NCBI RefSeq assembly: GCF_000686045.1
Contig: NZ_JMLV01000010.1
Coordinates: forward strand, 1-64,000
Direction: 5' to 3'
DNA: 64,000 bases
Source: Fodinicurvata fenggangensis DSM 21160
GTDB taxonomy: Bacteria; Pseudomonadota; Alphaproteobacteria; Kiloniellales; DSM-21159
Position numbers and translations under genes: made by a program. Under the pieces are notes generated by a model, which saw only the letters and a list, made by a program, of their open reading frames with translations, searched no databases and was not told the origin of the DNA. Shown piece after piece: positions 10,204 to 18,697 of the stretch; within the stretch, counting starts at the first letter, position 1; every line of letters begins with the position of its first letter.

Positions 10204-10258
10204 GGGCGCTCTCGTGCCCGGCACAAGTTTCTGTCAAGAGGTCGGCGCCACTGCGCCG
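10204..10258 (+). promoter_or_regulatory. Hairpins in rpmD-rplO spacer
   Basis: The 85-base spacer has two small inverted repeats: GGGC/GCCC around 10204-10219, and CGGCGC (10243-10248) paired with GCGCCG (10253-10258) across the tetraloop CACT. There is no U-tract. These could fold in the polycistronic mRNA as a processing or regulatory element; no function is established from sequence. Confidence 0.3.
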
Positions 10259-10278
10259 GAAAGTTAAGGAACGTAGAG

Positions 10279-10773
10279 ATGAAGCTGAATGAACTGAGCG
10301 ACAATCCGGGCGCGCGCCAAGCACGCAAGCGCGTCGGACGTGGAATGGGCTCGGGTCTGGGCAAGACTTCCGGTAAGGGCCACAAGGGTCAGAAGGCACG
10401 CAGCGGCGTTTCCATCAAGGGCTTCGAGGGTGGCCAGATGCCGCTCTATCGCCGCCTGCCGAAGCGCGGCTTCAAGAATATCTTTGCGCGTGAGTATGCG
10501 GAAGTGACGCTGGCGCGCCTGCAGGCAGCCGTCGACTCCAAGCGTCTGGATCCCAAGAAAACCGTTGATGCTGAAGCCATGCGCGCGGCTGGCCTGTTCA
10601 AGAAGCCGGGACGGGATGGCGTGCGCCTGCTGGGCAATGGCGAACTGACAGCGAAGCTCGATCTCAAGGTGGCCGGAGCAACCAAGTCCGCCGAGGCCGC
10701 AGTCGAGAAGGCGGGCGGCACCCTGACGGTTGATGCGCCCGCAGAGAAGAGCGAAAAGCAGGATCAGGGCTAA
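10279..10773 (+). CDS. rplO: 50S ribosomal protein L15
   Basis: L15 is a late 50S assembly protein with an extended N-terminal tail. That tail, [21 protein letters not shown], is seen in residues 14-34, followed by [17 protein letters not shown]. The 164 residues are a little longer than E. coli L15 because of an Ala/Glu/Lys-rich C-terminal tail. It precedes secY in the same transcript. Confidence 0.97.
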   Translation: MKLNELSDNPGARQARKRVGRGMGSGLGKTSGKGHKGQKARSGVSIKGFEGGQMPLYRRLPKRGFKNIFAREYAEVTLARLQAAVDSKRLDPKKTVDAEAMRAAGLFKKPGRDGVRLLGNGELTAKLDLKVAGATKSAEAAVEKAGGTLTVDAPAEKSEKQDQG

Positions 10774-10807
10774 GATCAGGTCCGCGCAGACAGGATAGTA
10801 GGCACTC

Positions 10808-12160
10808 ATGGCTTCAGCCGCCGAACAACTTGCCGCAAACGTCAATTTCGGTGCCTTTGCAAAGGCAACTGAGCTCAAGAGGCGCATCTGGTTCACGCTG
10901 GGTGCGCTGATTGTCTATCGTCTGGGCACCTATATCCCCGTTCCTGGTATCGACCCGGCGATCCTTGCCGATATCTTCGAGCAGCAGGCCGGGGGGATCA
11001 TAGGCGTTTTCGACATGTTCTCCGGCGGGTCGCTGGGCCGCATGACGATCTTTGCACTCAGCATCATGCCGTACATTTCGGCGTCGATTATCGTGCAGCT
11101 GATGACCGCCGTCTCGCCGACCCTTTCCCAGTTGAAGAAGGAAGGTGAAACGGGCCGCAAGAAGATCAACCAGTATACGCGCTACTTCACGGTGGTGCTG
11201 GCGGCCTTCCAGGCCTATGGCATGGCTGTGGGACTGGAGACGATGAATGTCGGTTCCGGGTCTGCGGTGATCGATCCGGGCATGATATTCCGCATCAGCA
11301 CCGTGATCACCTTGACCGGCGGCACGATCTTCCTGATGTGGCTGGGTGAACAGATCACGCAGCGCGGTGTCGGTAACGGCATTTCCCTGATCATTTTCTC
11401 GGGCATCGTCGCAAACCTGCCGGGTGCGATAGCTCAGTTGCTTGAGCTGGGACGCACTGGCGCCATGTCCACGGCGTTCATCCTGTTCCTGATTGTCATG
11501 GCCGTGGCTGTGATCACCTTCATCGTCTTCATGGAGCGTGCTCAGCGCCGCCTGCTGGTCCAATACCCCAAGCGCCAGGTTGGCAACCGGATGTTTGGTG
11601 GAGAGACCTCGCATCTGCCGCTCAAGCTGAACCCATCGGGTGTCATTCCGGCGATCTTTGCGTCCTCCTTGCTGCTGATGCCGATGACCGTAGCCGGGTT
11701 CTCAGGTGGTGGCGGGGTCGCAGGTCCAGCCTGGCTGGACTGGATCACCACGAACATCTCCCATGGTCAGCCGCTCTACATGGTTCTCTATGCAGGCCTG
11801 ATCATCTTCTTTGCCTTCTTCTACACCGCCATTGTCTTCAATCCGGAGGACACGGCAGATAATCTGAAGAAAAACGGTGGGTTCATTCCGGGCATACGTC
11901 CAGGCAAGAATACCGCGCGCTATATCGACTATGTGACGACCAGGCTGGTTACCGTTGGCTCGATCTATGTGGCCCTGGTCTGCCTGTTGCCGGAAGTGCT
12001 TATCTCACAGTATGCCGTGCCGTTCTATTTCGGGGGCACCAGCCTGCTGATCGTGGTTTCGGTCACCATGGATACAGTGGCCCAGGTCCATGCGCACTTG
12101 TTGGCGCATCAGTATGAGGGACTCATCAAGAAATCGAAATTGAAGGGCAGGCGGGGATGA
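10808..12160 (+). CDS. secY: Preprotein translocase subunit SecY
   Basis: SecY is the channel subunit of the SecYEG complex in the inner membrane. The 450 residues contain ten hydrophobic segments. Diagnostic stretches are [12 protein letters not shown] after the first helix region, the plug region around [30 protein letters not shown] [16 protein letters not shown], and the cytoplasmic loop [16 protein letters not shown] [11 protein letters not shown]. It overlaps adk by 4 bases. Confidence 0.98.
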   Translation: MASAAEQLAANVNFGAFAKATELKRRIWFTLGALIVYRLGTYIPVPGIDPAILADIFEQQAGGIIGVFDMFSGGSLGRMTIFALSIMPYISASIIVQLMTAVSPTLSQLKKEGETGRKKINQYTRYFTVVLAAFQAYGMAVGLETMNVGSGSAVIDPGMIFRISTVITLTGGTIFLMWLGEQITQRGVGNGISLIIFSGIVANLPGAIAQLLELGRTGAMSTAFILFLIVMAVAVITFIVFMERAQRRLLVQYPKRQVGNRMFGGETSHLPLKLNPSGVIPAIFASSLLLMPMTVAGFSGGGGVAGPAWLDWITTNISHGQPLYMVLYAGLIIFFAFFYTAIVFNPEDTADNLKKNGGFIPGIRPGKNTARYIDYVTTRLVTVGSIYVALVCLLPEVLISQYAVPFYFGGTSLLIVVSVTMDTVAQVHAHLLAHQYEGLIKKSKLKGRRG

Positions 12161-12729
12161 ATATCATTCTTCTCGGTCCTCCGGGGGCCGGAAAGGGAAC
12201 GCAGGCGCAACTTCTGACGGAGCGTCACGGAATTGCGCACCTGTCGACGGGGGATATGTTGCGCAGCGCGGTTGCTTCGGGAAGCGAGCTGGGACAGCGC
12301 GCCAAGAAGATCATGGATGAAGGGCAGTTGATGCCCGATGAACTGATGATCAAGATGATCTCCGAGCGCATAGAGCAACCGGATTGCGCCAAGGGCTTCA
12401 TCCTGGATGGGTTCCCGCGGACCGTCCCGCAGGCTGAGGCCCTGGACACTCTTCTGGAAGGCAAGGGGCTGCCTTTGGGGGCAGTCATCGAGATCAAGGT
12501 GGACGAGGCTGAACTGGTCAGCCGGATCGAAAGCCGAATCAATGAATCGGAACAGGCGCGTTCCGATGACACGGTAGATACCCTTAAGCGCCGGCTGGAA
12601 GTCTATCATGAGCAGACAGCTCCGATACTTCCCTATTACCGGGAAAAGGGCATACTGAAGACGGTCGATGGCATGAAGCCAATCGATGAAGTGACGGAGC
12701 AGATCGAAGGTATCCTGAAGGCCGCATAA
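12157..12729 (+). CDS. adk: Adenylate kinase, short-lid form
   Basis: Interconverts ATP plus AMP and two ADP. The P-loop [10 protein letters not shown] is at residues 7-16, the AMP-binding stretch [10 protein letters not shown] at about 30, and DGFPRT near 85. At 190 residues it lacks the long zinc-type lid insertion, as is common in alphaproteobacteria. It starts inside the last codons of secY, a conserved coupling. Confidence 0.97.
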   Translation: MNIILLGPPGAGKGTQAQLLTERHGIAHLSTGDMLRSAVASGSELGQRAKKIMDEGQLMPDELMIKMISERIEQPDCAKGFILDGFPRTVPQAEALDTLLEGKGLPLGAVIEIKVDEAELVSRIESRINESEQARSDDTVDTLKRRLEVYHEQTAPILPYYREKGILKTVDGMKPIDEVTEQIEGILKAA

Positions 12730-12756
12730 AAGGGTCTGAAGGAGTAAAGGCAAGAC

Positions 12757-12784
12757 TTGACCCAGCGGAGGCCGTTCCTATAAT
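12757..12784 (+). promoter_or_regulatory. Sigma-70 type promoter upstream of rpsM
   Basis: The 152-base adk-rpsM spacer contains TTGACC (12757-12762), a 16-base spacer and a perfect TATAAT (12779-12784). This would give rpsM-rpsK-rpoA-rplQ a promoter of their own. The start would lie near 12791, leaving a leader of about 90 bases before the rpsM GTG. Confidence 0.7.
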
Positions 12785-12881
12785 CGCGGCTTCCTGGCGC
12801 GGGTGCGACCGGGCTGTTTTGCCTGTTCGATTTGTCCTGTTGTTGGTTTGAACTTGATACAGGTTTTAAGGAGACTGCGGC

Positions 12882-13259
12882 GTGGCACGTATCGCTGGCG
12901 TCAATATTCCTACAGGCAAGCGCGTTCCCATTGCGCTTACCTACATTCACGGGATCGGCCCTGCCAAGGCTAAGGAGATCTGTGAGAAGGTGTCCGTGCC
13001 CGAGAGTCGGCGCGTTCATGAAATGACCGACGACGAAGTCGTGCGGGTGCGTGAGACCATTGACCGGGAATACCTGGTCGAAGGTGATCTGCGCCGTGAG
13101 GTCGCGATGAACATCAAACGCTTGATGGATCTCGGCTGCTATCGTGGCCTGAGGCATCGCAAGAACCTGCCGCTTCGCGGTCAGCGTACGCATACCAACG
13201 CACGTACCCGCAAGGGTCCTGCGAAGCCGATTGCCGGCAAAAAGAAAGCGACGAGATAA
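12882..13259 (+). CDS. rpsM: 30S ribosomal protein S13
   Basis: S13 contacts S19 and the P-site tRNA and forms bridges to the 50S. The protein begins [20 protein letters not shown] from a GTG codon at 12882, with TAAGGAG 10 bases upstream. It ends with the basic [23 protein letters not shown] tail. Its 125 residues are full length. Confidence 0.97.
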   Translation: MARIAGVNIPTGKRVPIALTYIHGIGPAKAKEICEKVSVPESRRVHEMTDDEVVRVRETIDREYLVEGDLRREVAMNIKRLMDLGCYRGLRHRKNLPLRGQRTHTNARTRKGPAKPIAGKKKATR

Positions 13260-13274
13260 GGGCGCACAGATATT

Positions 13275-13667
13275 ATGGCCAAACAGCAAACTTCCCGCCT
13301 GCGCCGCCGCGAAAAGAAGAATATCACTTCCGGCATCGCGCATGTGAACGCTTCCTTCAACAACACCGTGATCAGCATCACGGATGTCCAGGGCAATGCC
13401 ATCGCCTGGTCGACGGCCGGTGCGCAGGGGTTCAAGGGCTCTCGCAAGTCCACGCCTTATGCCGCACAGATCGCTGCCGAGAATGCCGGGCGCAAGGCCC
13501 AGGAACACGGCATGCGCACCCTGGAAGTCAATGTGAAGGGCCCGGGTTCGGGCCGCGAATCGGCTTTGCGTGCGCTGCAATCCGTGGGCTTCCAGATCAC
13601 GGCCATTCGGGACGTCACGCCGATCCCGCATAATGGCTGTCGCCCGCGCAAGCGCCGCCGCGTCTGA
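13275..13667 (+). CDS. rpsK: 30S ribosomal protein S11
   Basis: S11 is in the 30S platform. The 130 residues include [22 protein letters not shown] and the C-terminal [19 protein letters not shown] signature. Confidence 0.98.
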   Translation: MAKQQTSRLRRREKKNITSGIAHVNASFNNTVISITDVQGNAIAWSTAGAQGFKGSRKSTPYAAQIAAENAGRKAQEHGMRTLEVNVKGPGSGRESALRALQSVGFQITAIRDVTPIPHNGCRPRKRRRV

Positions 13668-13749
13668 CACTGCTATCTGCGCATCCCTCAACGGATGGCC
13701 GTCGACGGTGTATCGAGCCGCCGCCGACTGCGAGATAGAGGGACAGCGT

Positions 13750-13792
13750 TTGAGACACCGCCGTCTCGGAAGAGACGGTGGGTGTGTTTCAA
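13750..13792 (+). promoter_or_regulatory. Long stem-loop in rpoA leader
   Basis: Between rpsK and rpoA (154 bases without a gene) an extended imperfect hairpin can form. The arm at 13750-13767 (TTGAGACACCGCCGTCTC) pairs with 13772-13792, with seven perfect inner pairs (CCGTCTC/GAGACGG) closed by a GGAA tetraloop. No U-run follows, so a processing or translation-control element is more likely than a terminator. It ends 29 bases before the rpoA ATG. Confidence 0.5.
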
Positions 13793-13821
13793 GAACCTAG
13801 CTCGACTCAAGAGGCATATGA

Positions 13822-14838
13822 ATGCTGGAAAAGAATTGGACCGACCTGATCAAGCCGAACAAGCTGGATGTCCAGCCCGGGAGTTCGGCTGAACGTACTG
13901 CCAAGATTGTTGCAGAACCACTGGAGCGCGGGTTTGGACTGACGCTGGGCAACGCCCTGCGCCGCGTCCTGCTCTCCTCGCTACAGGGGGCTGCCGTCAC
14001 CGCAATCCAGATTGACGGAGTTCTGCATGAATTCTCGTCCATCCCGGGTGTGCGCGAAGACGTGACCGACATTGTCCTGAACGTGAAGGCTCTGGCACTG
14101 CGGATGCATGCCGAGGGACCGAAGCGCATGCGCCTGCGTGCCGAGGGGCCGGGCGAAGTCACCGCCGCACAGATCGAACTCAGTGCCGACATCGAGGTCA
14201 TGAACCCCGACCTGGTCATCTGCACCCTGGACGATGGGGCGCGCTTCGACATGGAACTGACCGTCGAGCAGGGCAAGGGCTATGTTCCCGGCTCGCAGAA
14301 TCGACCGGAGGATGCGCCGATCGGTCTGATCCCGGTGGATTCCATTTTCTCTCCCGTGCGCAGAGCCGCCTACAAGGTCGAGAACACGCGTGTGGGCCAG
14401 GTCACCGACTACGACAAGCTGACCATGGAAATCGACACCAATGGAGCTCTGTCACCCGAGGATACCTTGGCCTACGCCGCGCGTATCCTTCAGGACCAAC
14501 TGCAGCTCTTCATCAACTTCGACGAGCCTCAGGCGCATGATGCCAAGGAAGACGAGGGTGAGCCGCCGTTCAATCGCAATCTGCTTCGCAAGGTGGACGA
14601 GCTTGAGTTGTCTGTTCGTTCGGCCAATTGCCTGAAGAACGACAACATCGTCTACATCGGTGATCTGGTACAGAAGTCCGAAGGTGAAATGTTGCGTACG
14701 CCGAACTTCGGCCGAAAGTCGCTGAACGAGATCAAGGAAGTGCTGGCACAGATGGGTCTGCATCTCGGTATGGAGATCCCAAACTGGCCGCCAGAGAACA
14801 TCGAGGAGCTTTCCAAGCGCCTTGAAGAGCCGTACTAA
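13822..14838 (+). CDS. rpoA: RNA polymerase alpha subunit
   Basis: The alpha subunit dimerises to nucleate RNA polymerase assembly. The N-terminal domain (about 1-235) has [20 protein letters not shown]. The C-terminal domain that binds UP elements and activators is seen from about residue 255 ([19 protein letters not shown], then [20 protein letters not shown]). The 338 residues are typical. Confidence 0.98.
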   Translation: MLEKNWTDLIKPNKLDVQPGSSAERTAKIVAEPLERGFGLTLGNALRRVLLSSLQGAAVTAIQIDGVLHEFSSIPGVREDVTDIVLNVKALALRMHAEGPKRMRLRAEGPGEVTAAQIELSADIEVMNPDLVICTLDDGARFDMELTVEQGKGYVPGSQNRPEDAPIGLIPVDSIFSPVRRAAYKVENTRVGQVTDYDKLTMEIDTNGALSPEDTLAYAARILQDQLQLFINFDEPQAHDAKEDEGEPPFNRNLLRKVDELELSVRSANCLKNDNIVYIGDLVQKSEGEMLRTPNFGRKSLNEIKEVLAQMGLHLGMEIPNWPPENIEELSKRLEEPY

Positions 14839-14924
14839 ATTCGGCTGGCTTAAGTTACAGGGCCGTACGGGCCCGCCCCATTGTTCCGGATGAAGGGCAG
14901 TGGGCAGTGTAATCGATCTCGTGC

Positions 14925-14942
14925 GCGAGATCCGGATGATCA
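14925..14942 (+). promoter_or_regulatory. Inverted repeat before rplQ
   Basis: A perfect 7-bp repeat, GATCTCG (14925-14931) and CGAGATC (14936-14942), has a TGCG loop and lies directly upstream of the rplQ ribosome binding site AGGAGG (14942-14947). It could fold in the mRNA near the start codon; its role is unknown. Confidence 0.3.
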
Positions 14943-14954
14943 GGAGGAATGGCA

Positions 14955-15383
14955 ATGCGTCACGGCATGGCACAGCGCAAGCTGAACAGGAAATCACAGC
15001 ATCGCAAGGCGATGTTCTCCAACATGGCGACCTCGCTCATCAAGCATGAGCAGATCGTTACCACGCTTCCCAAGGCCAAGGAGCTCCGTCGTATTGCGGA
15101 TCGCCTGATCACTCTGGGCAAGCGCAACAACCTGCATGCTCGTCGCCAGGCGGCGATTACCGTGCGTGACAACAAGCAGCTCCAGAAGCTGTTCGGAGAA
15201 CTGGCCGAGCGCTACCAGAGCCGCAATGGCGGTTATACGCGCGTACTCAAGGCCGGTTTCCGGTACGGCGACATGGCCCCGCTGGCTGTCATCGAACTGG
15301 TTGACCGCAACCCCGATGCGAAGGGCCAGGATTCGGGTCCGACGCAGTTCGCGGATGACGACGAGGATGACGAGGAAAGCTGA
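14955..15383 (+). CDS. rplQ: 50S ribosomal protein L17
   Basis: L17 lies near the exit tunnel. The sequence opens [20 protein letters not shown]. Starting at ATG 14955 places AGGAGG 7 bases upstream, whereas the ATG at 14949 would be almost on top of it. This gives 142 residues. The last 30 or so residues form an acidic Asp/Glu tail not found in the shorter E. coli L17. It is the last gene of the ribosomal cluster. Confidence 0.97.
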   Translation: MRHGMAQRKLNRKSQHRKAMFSNMATSLIKHEQIVTTLPKAKELRRIADRLITLGKRNNLHARRQAAITVRDNKQLQKLFGELAERYQSRNGGYTRVLKAGFRYGDMAPLAVIELVDRNPDAKGQDSGPTQFADDDEDDEES

Positions 15384-15405
15384 TTTTTCCTGCAGTCTTT
15401 ACGAT

Positions 15406-15442
15406 AATCCCCGCTGGAAAGTCTTCCTGCGGGGATTTTTTT
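15406..15442 (+). terminator. Rho-independent terminator of the ribosomal cluster
   Basis: AATCCCCGC (15406-15414) pairs with GCGGGGATT (15429-15437), and an inner GGAA/TTCC extends the stem. The run of seven T at 15436-15442 follows. It lies 22 bases after the rplQ stop. Confidence 0.9.
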
Positions 15443-15479
15443 GCCCGGTGACAGTGAGGGTGAACTCGAGGGGAGATAC

Positions 15480-16067
15480 ATGATGGCCCACACACCAAGA
15501 ATGGAACCAACCCTGGCGCATGTGCTTTGGCCGGCATCAGGCGGTTTTGCGGCCTGGCCGCGCACGGTTGTTCTCATGTTGGCCGGCACTCTTGTCCTGG
15601 CGATTTCTGCCAAGGTCCAGGTGCCTTTCTGGCCGGTTCCGATCACCATGCAGAGCCTTGCCGTTCTGGTCATTGGCATGAGCTTTGGCTTCCGCCTGGG
15701 CGTGGCCACCCTGGCGCTCTATCTGGTCGAGGGGGCTGTCGGGCTGCCCGTCTTTGCATCGGGAGCAGGCCTGGCCTACCTGGCAGGGCCCACGTCCGGT
15801 TACCTGTTCGGTTTCGTGGCGGCGGCCGCCGCCGCTGGCTGGCTGGCAGAACGGGGATGGGATCGAAACATCTGGCTCAGCATGGTGGCGATGACCTTGG
15901 GGACGTTGATCCTGATGGGCTGTGGCGTCGCCTGGCTTGCCACCCTGATCGGGTTTGAACAGGCGCTTGCCAGCGGGTTCACACCCTTCATCGCGGGCGG
16001 TGTCCTGAAGATCGTCCTGGGCGCGTTGATGCTGCCGTCTGTCTGGAAGCTGGTCGAGCGCCGGTAA
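15480..16067 (+). CDS. bioY: Biotin transporter substrate-binding subunit BioY
   Basis: BioY is the membrane S component of ECF-type biotin transporters. The 195-residue protein is very hydrophobic, with about six membrane segments. The diagnostic region VPFWPVPITMQSLAVLVIG is near residue 43, followed by LVEGAVGLPVF and GPTSGYLFGF. I chose ATG 15480, which follows GAGGGGAG. No bioM or bioN ATPase or T component is adjacent, so it works alone or with a shared ECF module elsewhere (inference). Confidence 0.93.
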   Translation: MMAHTPRMEPTLAHVLWPASGGFAAWPRTVVLMLAGTLVLAISAKVQVPFWPVPITMQSLAVLVIGMSFGFRLGVATLALYLVEGAVGLPVFASGAGLAYLAGPTSGYLFGFVAAAAAAGWLAERGWDRNIWLSMVAMTLGTLILMGCGVAWLATLIGFEQALASGFTPFIAGGVLKIVLGALMLPSVWKLVERR

Positions 16068-16091
16068 GTGCAGCGTTATGCAAGCAAGAAG

Positions 16092-16113
16092 AAAGGGGCT
16101 GTGCAGCCCCTTT
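16092..16113. terminator. Bidirectional terminator between bioY and speE
   Basis: AAAGGGGCT (16092-16100) and AGCCCCTTT (16105-16113) form a 9-bp stem with a GTGC loop. A- and T-rich ends on both sides suit termination of the convergent bioY and speE transcripts. Confidence 0.75.
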
Positions 16114-16116
16114 CCT

Positions 16117-16965
16117 TCAACCGGTGATCAATCGGGAAACCCTGGGAGGCAGGGCAAAGGCGCCCTTGTGGATATCCGGTGTGTAGTAGCTGGTTTGCAA
16201 AGCGCGTTCGGCGTATCGCGCCTGCAGCGTCTCCAGGGGCGTGTTGCGGGGGTCCGGCGAAGTGCTGGCCCAGCCGAAGGCCATGGGGCCGCCGCTGTAG
16301 GTCGGTACGGTCGCCAGATAGAAGGTCACATCCTCGAAAAGCCCGGAGAGAATACGGTGCCCATTCTTCAATTCATCACTTTGAAGATAAGGTACACCGT
16401 TCTGGGTGATCAGGATGCCATCGGGATTCAGGCAGCGCCGGCAGTTGCGATAGAACTCTTCCGAGAAAAGCACTGCACTCGGCCCGACCGGGTCGCTTGA
16501 ATCCACGATAATCACGTCGAAGCGTTGGTCCGTCTGTTCCACGAAGGCAAAGCCGTCCGCGACGATGACCTCGGATCTTGGATGATCGAACGCGCCATCT
16601 GAAAGTTCGGGCAGGTGTTCCTTCGACAGCTCGATGACATGGCTGTCGATCTCGACCATCGTTGCCCTGTCCAGAGGGTGCTTCACGGCTTCACGCAGGG
16701 TTCCGCCGTCACCGCCGCCTACGATCAGGATATTGCGGGCATTGCCATGGGCGAGCAGGGGGACATGCACCAGCATCTCATGGTAGATGTGGTTGTCCCC
16801 CGTGGTCGTCTGGATAATGCCATCGAGGGCCAGAACCTTGCCAAACGCCGCATTCTCGAAGATCACCAGATCCTGGTGCTCCGTTTTCTCTCTGTAGAGT
16901 TCATGCGATATGGTGAAGAACTGGCCGTAATCCTGATGCAGGGTCTCTTGATAGACCTGCTTCAT
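16117..16965 (-). CDS. speE: Spermidine synthase (polyamine aminopropyltransferase)
   Basis: Transfers the aminopropyl group of decarboxylated S-adenosylmethionine to putrescine. The 282-residue protein has the N-terminal beta domain (FENAAFGKVLALDGIIQTTT), the nucleotide-binding GGGDGGTLREAVKH at about 80, and the catalytic VDSSDPVGPS near 155. The C-terminal end PRVSRLITG is at the terminator hairpin. It is immediately downstream of speD (15 bases), so the two-step pathway is encoded as one operon. Confidence 0.96.
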   Translation of the reverse strand: MKQVYQETLHQDYGQFFTISHELYREKTEHQDLVIFENAAFGKVLALDGIIQTTTGDNHIYHEMLVHVPLLAHGNARNILIVGGGDGGTLREAVKHPLDRATMVEIDSHVIELSKEHLPELSDGAFDHPRSEVIVADGFAFVEQTDQRFDVIIVDSSDPVGPSAVLFSEEFYRNCRRCLNPDGILITQNGVPYLQSDELKNGHRILSGLFEDVTFYLATVPTYSGGPMAFGWASTSPDPRNTPLETLQARYAERALQTSYYTPDIHKGAFALPPRVSRLITG

Positions 16966-16980
16966 GGGATCACTCCTCCC

Positions 16981-17505
16981 TTATCCGATCACGCCCCGAC
17001 GATGCTCGCCAACTTCGATGGACCCCGGACTGAAGGAGGTTTCCAGTACGCCGATCGCCTTGCTCGGCTCGGCATCTCCGCACATGAAGATGTCGATGGC
17101 GGCATAGCCGCACTCGGGCCAGGTGTGGATCGAGATGTGGCTTTCCGCCAGGACCGCGACGCCCGAGACGCCTCCATTGGGAGTGAAGTAATGGAGGTCG
17201 ATGTTCAGCAGTGTCGCGCCGGCCGCTTCCGTGGCCTGTCGCAGGCTTTCCTCGACGTGGCCTAGCTCGTCCAGGCGGCTGGCATCCCACAGGTCTATGA
17301 TCAGATGGGTTCCCGCAAAGCGTTGGCCATCCTTTTCGATGAAATGGTCCAATCGGTTCGCATCAAACAGCGAACCAATGCGCGAGCCGTCGGCATGGTG
17401 GTCATTTGCCACGCCGGTATGCGGAATTTCCTGTTCGGTTTCGGGGTCTGGGGTCCGCAGATCCAAGTCCATCACCGATTCGGAAAGGGCAGTCAGTGTC
17501 TTCAA
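16981..17505 (-). CDS. speD: S-adenosylmethionine decarboxylase proenzyme
   Basis: Makes decarboxylated S-adenosylmethionine for speE. It is a pyruvoyl enzyme that self-cleaves; the cleavage site is the Glu-Ser bond in AESHISIHTWPE at about residues 118-129. The short prokaryotic form would be about 120-130 residues. This one has 174, with an N-terminal extension of about 40 polar residues rich in Asp and His before the GTHLIIDLWDAS core. A CATAAT-like -10 element occurs upstream on the minus strand near 17580-17590, but no convincing -35 was found. Confidence 0.94.
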   Translation of the reverse strand: MKTLTALSESVMDLDLRTPDPETEQEIPHTGVANDHHADGSRIGSLFDANRLDHFIEKDGQRFAGTHLIIDLWDASRLDELGHVEESLRQATEAAGATLLNIDLHYFTPNGGVSGVAVLAESHISIHTWPECGYAAIDIFMCGDAEPSKAIGVLETSFSPGSIEVGEHRRGVIG

Positions 17506-17595
17506 GGCAAGTCCCCTTCGTAACAGCGGATGAACCCAGCCAGCGCTTGCGCTTTCGGGTGGAACGCAGGGAAATGGGCTATTATGACTTTGAGT

Positions 17596-17874
17596 TCAAG
17601 AGTTTTTTACAGCTTGCGCCTGATGGATCCGTTTTTGTCTGTGCAGCTCGTGAATCAGACGGATGAAAGGCTTGGCAGCAAAGAGAATGCTGCCGATCAG
17701 GAACAGCCAAGTCCCGTCATAAAGCAGGCTTTGGTAAAAGAAGAAGACGCTGCCGATAACAAAGCAGATACCGCAGCCCATGTCCGCCGCCAAGTGGATC
17801 CAGAAGTAGTACTTACGCAGTTGTTCCAGCTGGTCGTCCAGTTCGCGCTGGAATCCGTTCAGTCGTTCGGTCAT
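17596..17874 (-). CDS. YrhK-like small membrane protein
   Basis: A 92-residue protein with two hydrophobic segments (about 25-45 and 52-70) separated by a short hinge. The pattern FVIGSVFFFYQSLLYDGTWLFLIGSILFA resembles the YrhK domain. The N terminus looks like an amphipathic helix (ERLNGFQRELDDQLEQLRKY) and the C terminus is basic. No function is established for the family. It lies between speD and the nicotinamidase on the same strand, with gaps of 90 and 65 bases. Confidence 0.7.
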   Translation of the reverse strand: MTERLNGFQRELDDQLEQLRKYYFWIHLAADMGCGICFVIGSVFFFYQSLLYDGTWLFLIGSILFAAKPFIRLIHELHRQKRIHQAQAVKNS

Positions 17875-17939
17875 GGCATGCCTTCCCTGTCTTTTGGGTC
17901 CTGCCCGGAGGTGTCACAGGTCCATGCGAAAGCGCCCCC

Positions 17940-18608
17940 TCATGCACCCTGCACTTCAGGAGCGACAGTCCGCAGAATGTTCGTGGACTCGGTCATCACG
18001 ACGCCCTTGTCCTCCATCTGCCAAAGGGCGGCCTCCCTGGAGCCGTTCAGGTCGATGGCCGCCGTGGCATCGTTGATCAGGACGACCTCGAAGCCTTCGC
18101 GGCGTCCGTCCAGGGCAGAGTAGAAAACACAGAAGTCGAGGGCCAGGCCGGTCATGAACAGGCGGGTGATTCCTCGTTCTCTCAGATATCCGCTCAGGCC
18201 CGTGGTCGTCTCTCCGTCGTTCTCGTAAAAGGCGGAGTAGGAATCTATCGTCTTGCGGAAGCCTTTGCGGACGATGAACTGGCAGGCGTCCAGCTGGAAA
18301 TCGTCATGGAAGGCAGCGCCTCTGCTTCCCTGCACGCAGTGGTCCGGCCAGAGCACTTGGGTGCCATAAGGCATTTCAGTGGTCTCGAACGGCGCCTTGC
18401 CTTCATGCTGGCTGGCGAAGGAACTGTGCCCCACCGGGTGCCAGTCCTGGGTCGCTCCAACATTGGCGAAGGCGGGGATCAGGCGGTTGATCACGGGAAC
18501 CACGCGCTCGCCTTCCGGGACTTCGAGGGCGCCGCCGGAACAGAAATCGTTTTGCAGGTCAACGACCAGAAGCAGGTCCCGATTTTGATCCAGTGTGATG
18601 TCAGTCAT
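17940..18608 (-). CDS. pncA: Nicotinamidase
   Basis: Hydrolyses nicotinamide to nicotinate for NAD salvage; an isochorismatase-fold enzyme. The catalytic Asp lies in LVVDLQNDFC, the metal ligands in the QDWHPVGHSSF stretch (D, H, H), the Lys in IVRKGFRK and the nucleophilic Cys in TGLALDFCVFYSALD. ATG 18608 gives 222 residues; a GTG four codons upstream is possible. It is divergent from the TPP enzyme gene with an 89-base shared spacer. Confidence 0.95.
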   Translation of the reverse strand: MTDITLDQNRDLLLVVDLQNDFCSGGALEVPEGERVVPVINRLIPAFANVGATQDWHPVGHSSFASQHEGKAPFETTEMPYGTQVLWPDHCVQGSRGAAFHDDFQLDACQFIVRKGFRKTIDSYSAFYENDGETTTGLSGYLRERGITRLFMTGLALDFCVFYSALDGRREGFEVVLINDATAAIDLNGSREAALWQMEDKGVVMTESTNILRTVAPEVQGA

Positions 18609-18697
18609 AGAAAATCCCACTTTCCATCCGTGCGTGACTTGTCAGCCATCGTTGCGCATGATCCGGCCAAACAACAGCCATCAGCATAGAGATAACC

